Source: Streptomyces sp. SID12501 (GTDB lineage: Bacteria; Actinomycetota; Actinomycetes; Streptomycetales; Streptomycetaceae). Taken from it: a stretch of DNA of 64,000 bases. Below the pieces are notes generated by a model that was given only the letters and a program-made list of their open reading frames with translations, ran no database searches and was not told the DNA's origin. Both the position numbers and the translations under genes were made by a program. This document shows, piece after piece, positions 53,866-62,700 of the stretch (positions are counted from its first letter, which is position 1; each line of letters opens with the position of its first letter). The stretch lies in contig NZ_JAAGLU010000017.1 in NCBI RefSeq assembly GCF_010550245.1, positions 62,001-126,000 of the forward strand, written 5' to 3'.

Positions 53866-55113
53866 TCATACGGCCGGCCGGAGGCTCAACTCTGCCCGCA
53901 GCGCGGCCACATCCACCTGACCGGCAGCCAGCAGCCGTACGACCGTGGCACCGTCCCCGGCGTCCGCATCCGTCGCCGACGCGTCGAGCAGCGCGGACAA
54001 CAGGTGGACCGTGCCGACCGTGGGCGAACCGTGCTCGGCGGCGGACAGCCGTGCGACCGCCATGATCCGCTTGGCGGCGGCCGACAGCCGCACGCTGTTG
54101 CCGTCGCTGACGCCATCGCCGTCGGGAACAGCGGGGGACGGGATCGCCGAGGCCGAGGAGACCAGGGAATCCTGCCGTATGCCGTGCCGACGCATCAGGG
54201 CCGCAGCAGCGTTGGCTGTCCTCAGACTCCCGGGAAGCGCGCGCCCGGCTACGGACAGCGCCCGGTCCAGGGCCAGTACTCCCAGCAGAAGATCCACCGG
54301 CTCCGCCGCCGCGCGCCCGCAACGTACCGCTTGCCGGACGGCCTCGACGGACACCGCGAACAGCACCGGTGAGCCGTTCACGGAGGTTCCGGAGGTCCAC
54401 GAAGTCAGCGCCCGTGTCAGGCGGTTGCCGTCCCTGCCCAGCGTTCCGGCCCGGCGGAGAAGGGTGACGCCGCGGGATTCCGGCCCCTCGGTCTCCGCCA
54501 GGGCGCTCGCGTCGATTCCGTCGAGCGCGGCTGCCGCGGCGGCCGGATCCAGCCTCTGCAGCAGCAGGGCTTCCTGCGCCCTGCCGCCCGGCAGGTCGAG
54601 CAGGGCACGGGCCACATGGCGGCAGCGCACCGAGATCGTCCCCTCGGCGCGGGCCGACCTGAGCGCGAGCAGCAGGCACGCGCGCATCGCCCCGGTCATC
54701 CCGGGCAGCTCCCGACCGCTCTCCGAAGCCGATCCACGCGAACCGAGGCCGAAGCGCCACCGTGCCTCGCACCACGCGGCGTCGGCCTCCGCCCCATCGG
54801 CTTCCGCACCGGCCGCGACCGGCACACCGCGCGCCTCGTCGTCACTCACCCAACCACCGCCCGCCCGGCCGGAGATCACGCCGCTGAGCGCACCGGCCTT
54901 CCGCATCCCCGGGGCGATCGCCGCACCGGCGTCCGTGTCCCCCATGACCAGCGCGCCGAGCAGGGTGTCCGTCCCCACAGTCGGCAACTCGAACCTGACC
55001 GCACGACGCAGCGTCTCCACGAGCAGGTCCATGACGTCCGGCTCGAACTCTGTGGTCGCTCCGACCACGGCCGTGGCGTCGGCGTGTGCTGCGGTCGTCC
55101 CTTGCTGGTCCAT
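53866..55113 (-). CDS. Clp-N-domain-like protein without ATPase
   Basis: 415 residues, cytoplasmic. An N-terminal Clp R-type segment (DLLVETLRRAVRFELPTVGTDTLLGALV, about 29-57) and a C-terminal one (RLSAAAKRIMAVARLSAAEH then PTVGTVHLLSALL, about 345-380) match the repeated Clp N-terminal fold. A third, weaker copy lies around residue 265. No Walker motif is present. Members of this class may act as adaptors or protease-substrate selectors; the partner is unknown. It follows the histidine kinase upstream end by 79 bp, on the same strand. Confidence 0.72.
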   Translation of the reverse strand: MDQQGTTAAHADATAVVGATTEFEPDVMDLLVETLRRAVRFELPTVGTDTLLGALVMGDTDAGAAIAPGMRKAGALSGVISGRAGGGWVSDDEARGVPVAAGAEADGAEADAAWCEARWRFGLGSRGSASESGRELPGMTGAMRACLLLALRSARAEGTISVRCRHVARALLDLPGGRAQEALLLQRLDPAAAAAALDGIDASALAETEGPESRGVTLLRRAGTLGRDGNRLTRALTSWTSGTSVNGSPVLFAVSVEAVRQAVRCGRAAAEPVDLLLGVLALDRALSVAGRALPGSLRTANAAAALMRRHGIRQDSLVSSASAIPSPAVPDGDGVSDGNSVRLSAAAKRIMAVARLSAAEHGSPTVGTVHLLSALLDASATDADAGDGATVVRLLAAGQVDVAALRAELSLRPAV

Positions 55114-55806
55114 CGAACATTCCCCTCGAAGTGCGGTGGCTCGGTAGGTACGACGCTAGGCGCCCTCTCGCGCGACCGCGTCGGCCGATCGGCCAGACTC
55201 CCGGGCCGATCGGCGAACCGCCGGCTTCTCGAGCTTCGCCGCATACGGAGGCGCTGCCCGGCTTCCGCCGCTTCCTCGCGAAGTTCGAACCGCTGCGGCA
55301 GATCACCGGCGGCACCCGTTCGATCCTGTATGACGACGCTCAGGGCGACGTGGGCCCGACCCGGGGCCGGGTGATGACGGCCGTCGGTCTCGCGGCGGCC
55401 GTGCTGTTCGGTTTCGGCGTGGCCGGTCGGGACGACCGAGAGGGGCCGCATCGCATCCCGGTCGGGGCCAAGCCCGAGAAGACCGCCGTCCCGGCGTAAC
55501 GGAATGCAGCCGCAGCCGGGAAGCCGGAGGTGGCGGCCGACCTGCTGGCCCCGGTGGCTCGAGCGAGCCGTGCACTACGGGCACGCCGGTGTCGAGGAGA
55601 GCCACGCGCTCGTCGATCGCCCGGCCCGCGAAGGGCCGCCGCCACTCGCGTACGAACCTGGACCAACGTCTGGCCCGGAGTGGCGTGGGTCTCCGCCGCG
55701 AGCGGTACATCGACGAGGACGAACGTGCCCTTTCGCGGGACACGTCGGGTGCCATCCACCTGACTGGCCGAGGCTCGCCGCCCGGCCGGCCCTTGCCCGT
55801 GGGGCG
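55114..55806. other. Long gap with possible decayed coding fragments
   Basis: No convincing gene. On the minus strand DERVALLDTGVPVVHG (about 55575-55625) recalls the catalytic Asp strand of subtilases, and PRKGTFVLVDVPLAAE lies nearby in another frame. A plus-strand stretch (55250-55497) is open but unrecognised. These could be scraps of a lost gene. Confidence 0.35.
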
Positions 55807-56787
55807 TCAGAGCCAGCCCAGGCGTACGGCTTCGGCGCCGGCCTGGAAGCGGCTCTGGGCGTTGAGCCTCCTGAGCAGGTCCGCCATCAGCCGGCGGACC
55901 GTGCGGATGGAGATGCCCAGCTTGCGCGCGATGCCCTCGTCGGTGAAGCCGTCCTCCAGCATCTTCAGGATCGTCAGATCGCGGTCGCTGGGCCCGTCGC
56001 AGTGGAGGACGGGGACGTCGCCGAGCGGGGTGGCGCGGTCCCAGACAAGGTCGAACAGATCGCTGAGGGCCGCGACCACGCTGGAGAGGTGGATGACGAA
56101 TGCGCCCTCCTGGCTGGCTTCCCGGTTCACCGGAATGACGGCGATGGAGCGGTCGCACAGGATCAGGCGCATGGGCAGCGAGGGGACCGTACGTGTCTGG
56201 CCTCCCCGCGCTGTGAACCATGTGGCGTATTCCACCGTGGGATGGTCGTTGCGCACGCTGTCCAGATGGATCGTCTGCATGCGCACACCACGTGCCAGGG
56301 TGTTCTCGTCCAGGGGGCGAGCAGCCTCCAGCGCCCCCGGGCTCAGAGCGCCGCCGGGCATGAATGCCCGGACCTCGGAGGTGGCGCTCCGGGCGAGTTC
56401 CTGAAGACGGATGCGAACGTTGTCGAGGCCCTCGATGCGTTCCAGGCCCTGCGCTCCCGTCTGGAGACGCAGCGCCGTGTAATCGGCGGCCAGTGCCGCC
56501 GCCATCGCCCGGTCACGGAAGAGCTTGGCCCGCTGCTCGTCGAGCTCGGCCTCCATGCGCTCGAAGACGGGCTTGAGTTCGATCTCGGGGTTGGTGGTGA
56601 CGAAGCTATTGACGTCCGTGCTGGGGCGCAGCAGGGACAGCGAGGCGAGCCGGTCGAGTGCCGTGCGGACCTCTTCCTCCGGCAGGCCGAGATGCTGCTG
56701 TATGTCGTCTATTTTCCACCTCGGATGGAGCAGAAGTGTGCGGTAGACGTTCTGATCCCTTGTAGCCAGCCCGACGTTTTCCAGCAT
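55807..56787 (-). CDS. LuxR-type regulator with TrmB-like N-terminus
   Basis: 326 residues. An N-terminal winged helix near 8-60 (NVYRTLLLHPRWKIDDIQQHLG) resembles TrmB-type domains, the middle is an effector region with LERIEGLDNVRIRLQELA, and the C-terminus is a LuxR helix-turn-helix (LEDGFTDEGIARKLGISIRTVRRLM, about 275-300). There is no receiver domain. Such regulators are often found beside biosynthetic or peptide loci in Streptomyces. Here it is divergent from the small ORF and the NRPS remains, so it may once have controlled them. Confidence 0.88.
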   Translation of the reverse strand: MLENVGLATRDQNVYRTLLLHPRWKIDDIQQHLGLPEEEVRTALDRLASLSLLRPSTDVNSFVTTNPEIELKPVFERMEAELDEQRAKLFRDRAMAAALAADYTALRLQTGAQGLERIEGLDNVRIRLQELARSATSEVRAFMPGGALSPGALEAARPLDENTLARGVRMQTIHLDSVRNDHPTVEYATWFTARGGQTRTVPSLPMRLILCDRSIAVIPVNREASQEGAFVIHLSSVVAALSDLFDLVWDRATPLGDVPVLHCDGPSDRDLTILKMLEDGFTDEGIARKLGISIRTVRRLMADLLRRLNAQSRFQAGAEAVRLGWL

Positions 56788-57030
56788 TACGGTATCCCCC
56801 CGTTTCCGCGGCGAGTAGATAGCCGCGGTTCTGCCGCATCATACTGACAGGCATGTTCTGATCAACATGAGTGATCGGGGTCTCACACTTGACACACGAC
56901 ATGGCACCGCTCTTGAGGTCGCAGAGGTCGTCCCCGCGGATGTAACGGTGCGGTGGCATCTCAATGTCATGTCCGCAAGCGGCCTGTCCTGTGGCCTGTC
57001 CACGGGCTCACAGATGCGTATGTTATTCGA

Positions 57031-57378
57031 ATGTTCGCCATCAAGGTTGTTCTTCAGCCGGATCGGCAGGCCGCCTCTGGAACTGCTCAGCAGCTCTGTG
57101 ATATGGCATCCGAACGGATCCGGTGTGATGCGCAGCCGGGAGTGGAACACGTCAGCCTCGTCGCCAGTCCGCCCTTATTGATGGCCATGACATTCGTGGT
57201 GGCCATCAGCCTGCTGGAGGCCGAGAAACTGGCCGCCGCCGCCTGGACGGAGTGGCTCGACCGGATCTGGTTCGGGGGCTGGCGGATAGCCTCCTGCACG
57301 GCGGATCTGGCGCTCGCCGTGTGGGCGGTGTCAGAGGCCCCGTTCCAGCCGGACGACGGTGGGTTCGAGGTCGGTTGA
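57031..57378 (+). CDS. Small hypothetical protein with TTA codon
   Basis: 115 residues from the ATG at 57031. The N-terminus MFAIKVVLQPD is followed by VEHVSLVASPPLLMAMTFVVAISLLEAE and a C-terminal WRIASCTADL motif; I do not recognise a characterised family, though the pattern is compatible with small beta/alpha proteins seen near Streptomyces peptide clusters. Codon 49 is TTA (57175-57177), implying bldA control if expressed. It lies between the LuxR regulator and the NRPS scraps. An in-frame ATG lies further upstream. Confidence 0.5.
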   Translation: MFAIKVVLQPDRQAASGTAQQLCDMASERIRCDAQPGVEHVSLVASPPLLMAMTFVVAISLLEAEKLAAAAWTEWLDRIWFGGWRIASCTADLALAVWAVSEAPFQPDDGGFEVG

Positions 57379-57601
57379 GCCGGCCAGGTGTGCCCTGGAC
57401 CACCACTGCCGTCATGCGCTCAGCGCGCTCCCTCAGCGTGGGGCGGGAAGAACCCTTCCCTCGCAAACGCGTGAACCCGCGCGGCGAAATACTCCCTGTT
57501 CGTCTCTGGCAGGCTGATTCCGCGCTTCCGCAGCGTCCCAGGCGTTTTCCGCGTCGAACGAGGGGGAGGCAGCCCTCATTCCGAGCTTTCCCCCGGTGAG
57601 A

Positions 57602-58270
57602 TGAGGAGAGCAGCGGGAAGGCCGCGTTCGTTTCGTCCTGGGACGGCGTGTCCCGCCAGGCGGTCAACGATGATTCCGTGATCCGGTACCCGATGCCGCG
57701 CAGCCAGTTCGCCGCCGTCGCCGGCTTGAGACTCCGGCCGCCGGCCAGATGGAAGGTGCCGGAAGTCGCTTCAGGCATGAGTGACAGTTCGACCACGGAT
57801 TTGCTGACGAGGTCGACCGGGACGAGAGCGAAGCCGGTCTCCTGGCCACGCAATCCCGGAGCAAGGACGTCGGACGCGGCGTCGAGATCCGCGCAACTGA
57901 CGCGTTCGTCCCCGCCGACCAGGGCGACATCGTCGGGAGTGAGCCGTGCATGATGCCTCACCGCCTCACCGCCGCCTGGATCAGGGCCACTTCCTCCATC
58001 GAACGGTTTGCGGAAGATTGTTTTTCCGGACGGCCACCTCGTCGGCGGACTCGCCGATCGTGCCACTGTCGAGCAGCGCCCGGGGAGCGATCTCCACACC
58101 GGTCTCTTTGTGAGTGCGGATCCAGCTCCGTATGGCTGTCAGCGACAGGCCGCCGAAGTCGTGGAAACGGTCCGCGGATGTGAGGGGACCGGTCCGGAGC
58201 GCCTCCTCAACCACCCCCATGACCAAGGGCTTTGACGGCCTGGTCGGGCAGGCCCGTTGCGATGAATATC
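57602..58270 (-). pseudogene. NRPS remnant: PCP, start of an A domain, end of a reductase domain
   Basis: Three scraps in order along the minus strand. A carrier-protein-like piece (about 58233-58020) has HDFGGLSLTAIRSW in place of the usual GGHSL. The start of an adenylation domain (57967-57850) reads ARLTPDDVALVGGDERVS, and directly after it the end of a thioester-reductase domain (57850-57602) reads ALVPVDLVSKSVVELSLMPE and GTFHLAGG. Frames differ and most of each domain is missing. The pieces suggest an ancestral NRPS ending in a reductase, reduced by internal deletions. Confidence 0.72.
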
Positions 58271-58635
58271 GGCTCATTCCTGAGAGTTCGTGAAACTTGA
58301 GGGAAGGTGAACTGCGTGCCGGTACAGGCATGGTCGCGGGAAGAACGGGCCAGCCCGCCCCAGTGGCGAACACAACCGCCGGGCCCGCCCGCCAGGTCAT
58401 GACACGGAGCGGCCGGCAGCGCGTTCGGTGCTCCCGGTTGGCCTGTGTAGGCCATGTCCGCCACCTGCCATCGGAGATCGCTGACACGGGGCCTGCTCTC
58501 GGTCAGGCTCTAGTGAGTCGACCGGATCTGCCTTCCCACGAAGGCGAGGGCCTCCGGAAGGACGCAATTTCCCTCTCTGTGATGTCGCGCTCCGGTTCGC
58601 CCTGCTTCGGCACGCCCGAAAACTGTGAGGTTGAG
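58271..58635. other. Gap upstream of the secreted-peptide gene
   Basis: 365 bp with no gene I can support. It probably holds the promoter for the small peptide, MbtH and NRPS genes. Confidence 0.5.
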
Positions 58636-58806
58636 ATGAGTCGTCGTATCAAGAGGGCATTCGGAGTGACGGTCCTCTCCGTGATTTTCACCCTTCCCGT
58701 GATTTCCGCCGCGCAGGCGACCGAGGCCGACTCCGCGTCGACCGGTCAGGAAGTCTCCGTTCAGGACACCGCGCAGGCGGCGCCCGACAACTGGGCGTGG
58801 GACTGA
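58636..58806 (+). CDS. 56-residue secreted peptide with Trp-rich C-terminus
   Basis: A 56-residue ORF from an ATG with GAGG five bases upstream. A basic start (MSRRIKRAFG) and hydrophobic core lead to a clear signal-peptidase site (SAAQA, about residue 28). The mature peptide would be about 28 residues, acidic and polar, ending in APDNWAWD with no cysteine. It sits just ahead of the MbtH gene and divergent from the LuxR regulator and NRPS scraps. It could be a secreted signal or a precursor peptide. I do not recognise a named family. Confidence 0.6.
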   Translation: MSRRIKRAFGVTVLSVIFTLPVISAAQATEADSASTGQEVSVQDTAQAAPDNWAWD

Positions 58807-58894
58807 CTCCGCGGACTCCGCTCGGGTCCCTTCCCCACAATCGGTCGACGTGCTGCTCATCGAGAAAAGAACCCAGCTTAAAGAGTGAGGCGTG

Positions 58895-59134
58895 ATGTCG
58901 AATTCCATCGACGACCCGAATGGTCGTTTCTTCGTGGTGGTGAACGCCGAAGGCCAGCATTCGCTGTGGCCCGAGTCCGTTCAGGTGCCGGACGGTTGGA
59001 CGGTTTCCCACAGTGCCGCCGACTGTGCTTCCTGCATTCACTTCATCAACACGAACTGGACAGACATGCGACCGCTGAGCCTGGTCGCCCACATGGCGCG
59101 GACCGCGTCGTCCGAGAAGGAATCCGTCCGATGA
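58895..59134 (+). CDS. MbtH-like NRPS accessory protein
   Basis: 79 residues from the ATG at 58895 (GAGG upstream; a GTG just before is possible). The MbtH pattern is complete: DPNGRFFVVVNAEGQHSLWP, then PDGWTVSHS and the NTNWTDMRPLSL end. MbtH proteins bind adenylation domains and keep them soluble and active. Its stop overlaps the NRPS start (ATGA), but that NRPS has lost its A domain, so any partner must be elsewhere. Confidence 0.92.
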   Translation: MSNSIDDPNGRFFVVVNAEGQHSLWPESVQVPDGWTVSHSAADCASCIHFINTNWTDMRPLSLVAHMARTASSEKESVR

Positions 59135-61071
59135 GCGCCACCTGCCCTGCGCGGCAGGCCGTCCCGCACGCACGTCTCGATGCCATGTCCCCCGCGAAAC
59201 GGGCGCTTGTGGCCAAGCGCCTCGCCGGACGCGGCGCCCGGACCGGCGACTCCGTCGTCCCCGTGCCCCGCGACGGCCGGTTCGAGGTGTCGGCCGCACA
59301 ACGACGCCTGTGGTACATGGACCAGCTCAGCCCGGGCAGCGCGGTCTTCGACCTGTCCGTGGCGCTGCGGCTCACCGGTCCACTCAAGTCCGAGGTGCTG
59401 CAGACAGCGGTGCGCCAGGTGTTCGCACAGCACGAGTCGCTGCGGACAGTGTTCCCGGCCCCCGGCGGCAGCCCGGTGCGGCGGATCCTGCCGGAGATCG
59501 AGGAGGACCTCACGCCCGTTGTCCTGATGGACGACGCGGGCGCAGGGGCGGGACTCGTCGCGGCGCTGGAGGCCGAGGCCGCTCGGCCGTTCCCGTTCGA
59601 ACACGGGCCGCTCGCCCGCGTCCGGCTCTTCCAGTGCGACCCTGCGGAGCACGTCCTGCTCCTCGTCATCCATCACAGCGTGTGCGACGGCTTGTCCATG
59701 AGCTTGGTGATCGACGAGCTGATGAAGCTCTACACGGCCGGTGTCCGGGGCGCCGAGGCCGAACTCGAGCCGCTGCGGGTGGAGTACGCCGACCACACGG
59801 CCTGGGAGGCCGAGCCGAGGCGCGATGAAGAACTCGCTCCGCAGCTCGACTACTGGCGGCGGACGCTGCGGAGGGCGCCCGCAACCGTCGACCTGCCGAT
59901 CGACTGGCCGAGGGCCGCGGTGCAGAGTTTCCGCGGCACGCTGCACCGGTTCACGCTGCCCTCGGGCATCTGGCCGGCGGTGCGGGAGGTCGCCCGCGCC
60001 GAGCAGGCGACCCCGTTCACGGTGCTGCTCGCGGCCTTCTCCACGCTGTTGTCCCGTTGTTCCACGCAGGGCGAGGTCACGGTCGCGACGCCCGTCGCGA
60101 ACCGGCCGCAGGACGAGATCCAGAACGTGGTCGGCTTCTTCGTGAACTCCATCGCCCTCAGGGTGGACACCTCGGGCAACCCCGCCTTCAGCGAACTCGT
60201 CGGCCGGGTCCGCGACGTGACCCAGGAGGCGCTCGCCCGCAGTCCCGCCCATGCGCCCATAGCCCAGGTGAGCTTCGCACTGCTGGACGACCGGGCCATG
60301 GACGACGCGATCGGTGGACTGCGGGTCACCACCGTCGACCACCACACCGGTACGGCGAAGTACGACCTGACGCTGGAGCTGTGGCCGGACAGTGCGGGCG
60401 AACTGCACGGCACACTCGAGTACGCCACCGACCTCTTCGCCCCGACGACCGTGACCGAGCTGGTCCGGCGCTTCGGCACGCTGTTGGGGCACCTCGCCGC
60501 CGAGCCCGGTACGGCCGTCGGACAGGTCCCCCTCCTCCCTGACGAGGAGACCCGGCGGATCGAGGGGGCCTGGCGCGCCGCCGACGGGCCGGTGCCGTTC
60601 GTCGGGCGGTGCGTACACAAGGAGTTCGAGCGGCAGGTCCGCCGTACGGCGGACCTGCCCGCACTCGTCGCCGGTGAGCGCACGCGTACCTCCGACGGCG
60701 AGATCGACTGGCCCGCCTTCCCCCACCCCACGGGCGCCGACAGCGCTGTACCGGACGGTGTGGCGGACCTGCCCAGGACACCGCTCGAGCGGACCGTCGC
60801 CGAGGTCCGGGGGCAGGTACTCGGACTGCCCGAGGTCGGGAGGGACGCCGACTTCCTCGCACTCGGCGGGCATTCGCTGGTGGCGACACGGGCCGTCGCC
60901 CGGCTGCGGGACGCGCTGGGTCCGGACATCCCCCTGCGGGAGTTCCTGCGGTCGTCGTCCCCGGCGGACCTCGCGGCGAGGACCGAGGGTCTCGGCGTCG
61001 CGCCGAAGCGGCCGCGGGTCGTGCCCACGCCGCGCACCTGTCGTATGCGCAGGGCAGGCTCTGCTTCCTGA
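59131..61071 (+). CDS. NRPS fragment: condensation domain, collapsed adenylation domain, PCP
   Basis: 646 residues. After a short linker, a full condensation domain (about 50-480) carries the catalytic HHSVCDG (181-187) and the late VVGFFVNSIALR segment. An adenylation domain begins (VHKEFERQVRRTADLPALVA, about 493-512) but after GERTRT it jumps directly to the A10-like end (SDGEIDWPAFP), losing roughly 450 residues while keeping frame. A PCP follows with LGGHSLVAT (about 577-585). The reading frame then ends early in a following C-domain. Without A function this cannot activate an amino acid by itself. It might still be expressed as a C-PCP protein, but the broken sequence after it suggests decay. 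Confidence 0.75.
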   Translation: MSATCPARQAVPHARLDAMSPAKRALVAKRLAGRGARTGDSVVPVPRDGRFEVSAAQRRLWYMDQLSPGSAVFDLSVALRLTGPLKSEVLQTAVRQVFAQHESLRTVFPAPGGSPVRRILPEIEEDLTPVVLMDDAGAGAGLVAALEAEAARPFPFEHGPLARVRLFQCDPAEHVLLLVIHHSVCDGLSMSLVIDELMKLYTAGVRGAEAELEPLRVEYADHTAWEAEPRRDEELAPQLDYWRRTLRRAPATVDLPIDWPRAAVQSFRGTLHRFTLPSGIWPAVREVARAEQATPFTVLLAAFSTLLSRCSTQGEVTVATPVANRPQDEIQNVVGFFVNSIALRVDTSGNPAFSELVGRVRDVTQEALARSPAHAPIAQVSFALLDDRAMDDAIGGLRVTTVDHHTGTAKYDLTLELWPDSAGELHGTLEYATDLFAPTTVTELVRRFGTLLGHLAAEPGTAVGQVPLLPDEETRRIEGAWRAADGPVPFVGRCVHKEFERQVRRTADLPALVAGERTRTSDGEIDWPAFPHPTGADSAVPDGVADLPRTPLERTVAEVRGQVLGLPEVGRDADFLALGGHSLVATRAVARLRDALGPDIPLREFLRSSSPADLAARTEGLGVAPKRPRVVPTPRTCRMRRAGSAS

Positions 61072-61960
61072 GTCGGCTCGCGGAGGACAGCTCGTTCTGC
61101 AACATGCCCATCGCCCTATGGCTGGACGGCATGCTCGACCGGGCCGTGCCGGGGCAGGCGTTCACGGCGCTGTGGGCCCGTCGCGACGGGCTGCGGACGT
61201 ACTTCCCCTCAGTGGACGGCGAGCCGAAGCGGGCGATCCTGCCGGCCCGGAAGATGCCCGTCGAGGAGGTGCACCCGGACGGGGAGGCGGAGCAGGGGGC
61301 GCTCGTCGGCGAACGCGTGGACCGGGAGGCTCGTACCCCCTTCGACCTGGGCGAAGGACCCCTGTTGCGCTGCAGGCCGCTGTGCCTCGCGGCGGACGCG
61401 CACGTATTCACGATGACCCTGCACCACGCGGTCTCGGACGGCCGGCCGGTTCCATCGTGCTCGGCGAACTCGTCGTCCTCTGCGGCGCCTTCCGCCAGGG
61501 TGAGCCCTCACCGCTGAAGCCGATCCCGCTCACGTACGCCGACCACACGCGCTGACAGCGTTCGTGGCTCAAGGGCGCCGAGCCGGACTCCCGGCTCGGC
61601 TACCGGAAGTGGACGCCGACAGACGTGCCCGTGCTGGCGCTGCCGACCGACCGGTCGCGGCCCGCGGTGCAGAGCTTCTGAGGCGCACGCCACGAGATGC
61701 GCTGGAGCCCGGAGTTGTCCCGGTCCGCCACCGAACTCGCCCGCCGCGAGGGCGGGACGCCGTCCATGGTGCTGCTCGCCGGGTTCGACGTGCTGATGGC
61801 TCACTCCAGCGGCCAGCGGGACATCACCGTCGGAACCCCTGTCGCGGGCCGCACCATGACCGAACTGCAGCCGCTGGTTGGCTTCTTCGCCAACACCCTC
61901 GCTCTGCGCGTCGGCGTGTCCGTCGCGGTCCGGTCCGGTCCGGACCGCGACGGACAGCAA
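61033..61960 (+). pseudogene. Second condensation domain, frame-broken
   Basis: C-domain sequence continues in a new frame after the preceding stop: SYAQGRLCFLSRLAEDSSF, then HHAVSDGRP near 61425, then another frame shift to IVLGELVVLCGAF, a stop (about 61553), more similarity (RSWLKGAEPDSRLGYRKWTP), a second stop (about 61680), and GTPVAGRTMTELQPLVGFFANTLALR. The sequence then breaks off. At least two frameshifts and two stops make it non-functional. Confidence 0.8.
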
Positions 61961-61983
61961 TTGATTTCGGAGAGTTCCCGAAT

Positions 61984-62700
61984 TCATCGCTCAGGCCGGT
62001 TCCAATCGTCCACCACGGTCAATACGTCCTTCAACGTTCTGACCACCGCGTCCGGCATCGCGTCCCGCGTTCCCAATTCCTGCTCCGGAATGCTGCTGTG
62101 CGGCACCAGAATGGTCCGCATTCCGGCCTGCTGAGCCCCGTACACGTCCTCGAAGGCCCGGTCCCCGACGAATGCGCAGGCACCCGCCGACACCGCGCCC
62201 AGCTTCGCCACCATCGCGGCGAAGATGTCCGGGTGCGGCTTGGTCCACGCCACCTCGCTGGAGTAGACGGTGGCGTCGACGTGGCCCAGTACCCCGTCCC
62301 GCTCGAAGATCTCGTCGTGCCAGTCGGCCGGCCACAGGGTGTTGGAGAGCACGCCGATGCCCAGGCCCCGCTCGCGCAGCCCCTCCAGCGTCTCCGGGGC
62401 CTGCGGGTCGATCAGGGTGTGTGCTTCCCAGGCCTGCTGGTAGGCCGACAGGGCCCGTGGTGTGGGCGTCACCCCGGCGCGTTCGAAGACCTCGTCGAGC
62501 CGGGCCGAGCACTGAGTCTCGCGGCAGCGCGCCATCAGCTCCGCCTCGGCTCGCAACAGCCTCTCGCCCACCTCGGGCGCCTCCCGCGCGCCGACCCCGT
62601 CCAGCGAGGCCGCGGTCTCCTGCCAGATGCCCGGCAGGTCCACCGTGTGCCACGGGGTGAGGGTGCCCGCCCAGTCGAAGATCACGTACTCGACGGTCAT
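61984..62700 (-). CDS. HAD-family phosphatase
   Basis: 238 residues from the ATG at 62700. HAD motif I is YVIFDWAGTLTP (nucleophile Asp near 9), motif II GVLSNT, motif III Lys in WTKPHPDIF, and motif IV FVGDRAFEDV. The position two after the nucleophile is Ala instead of the usual Asp, a pattern seen in phosphonatase-like HADs, so classical phosphatase chemistry may be altered. The start overlaps the MFS stop by 4 bp, so they are coupled. The substrate is unknown. Confidence 0.9.
   Translation of the reverse strand: MTVEYVIFDWAGTLTPWHTVDLPGIWQETAASLDGVGAREAPEVGERLLRAEAELMARCRETQCSARLDEVFERAGVTPTPRALSAYQQAWEAHTLIDPQAPETLEGLRERGLGIGVLSNTLWPADWHDEIFERDGVLGHVDATVYSSEVAWTKPHPDIFAAMVAKLGAVSAGACAFVGDRAFEDVYGAQQAGMRTILVPHSSIPEQELGTRDAMPDAVVRTLKDVLTVVDDWNRPER

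Noticed and set aside
55250..55497. Possible small plus-strand gene
   Set aside because: No recognisable family, no clear ribosome-binding site, and the surrounding region shows scraps in other frames.
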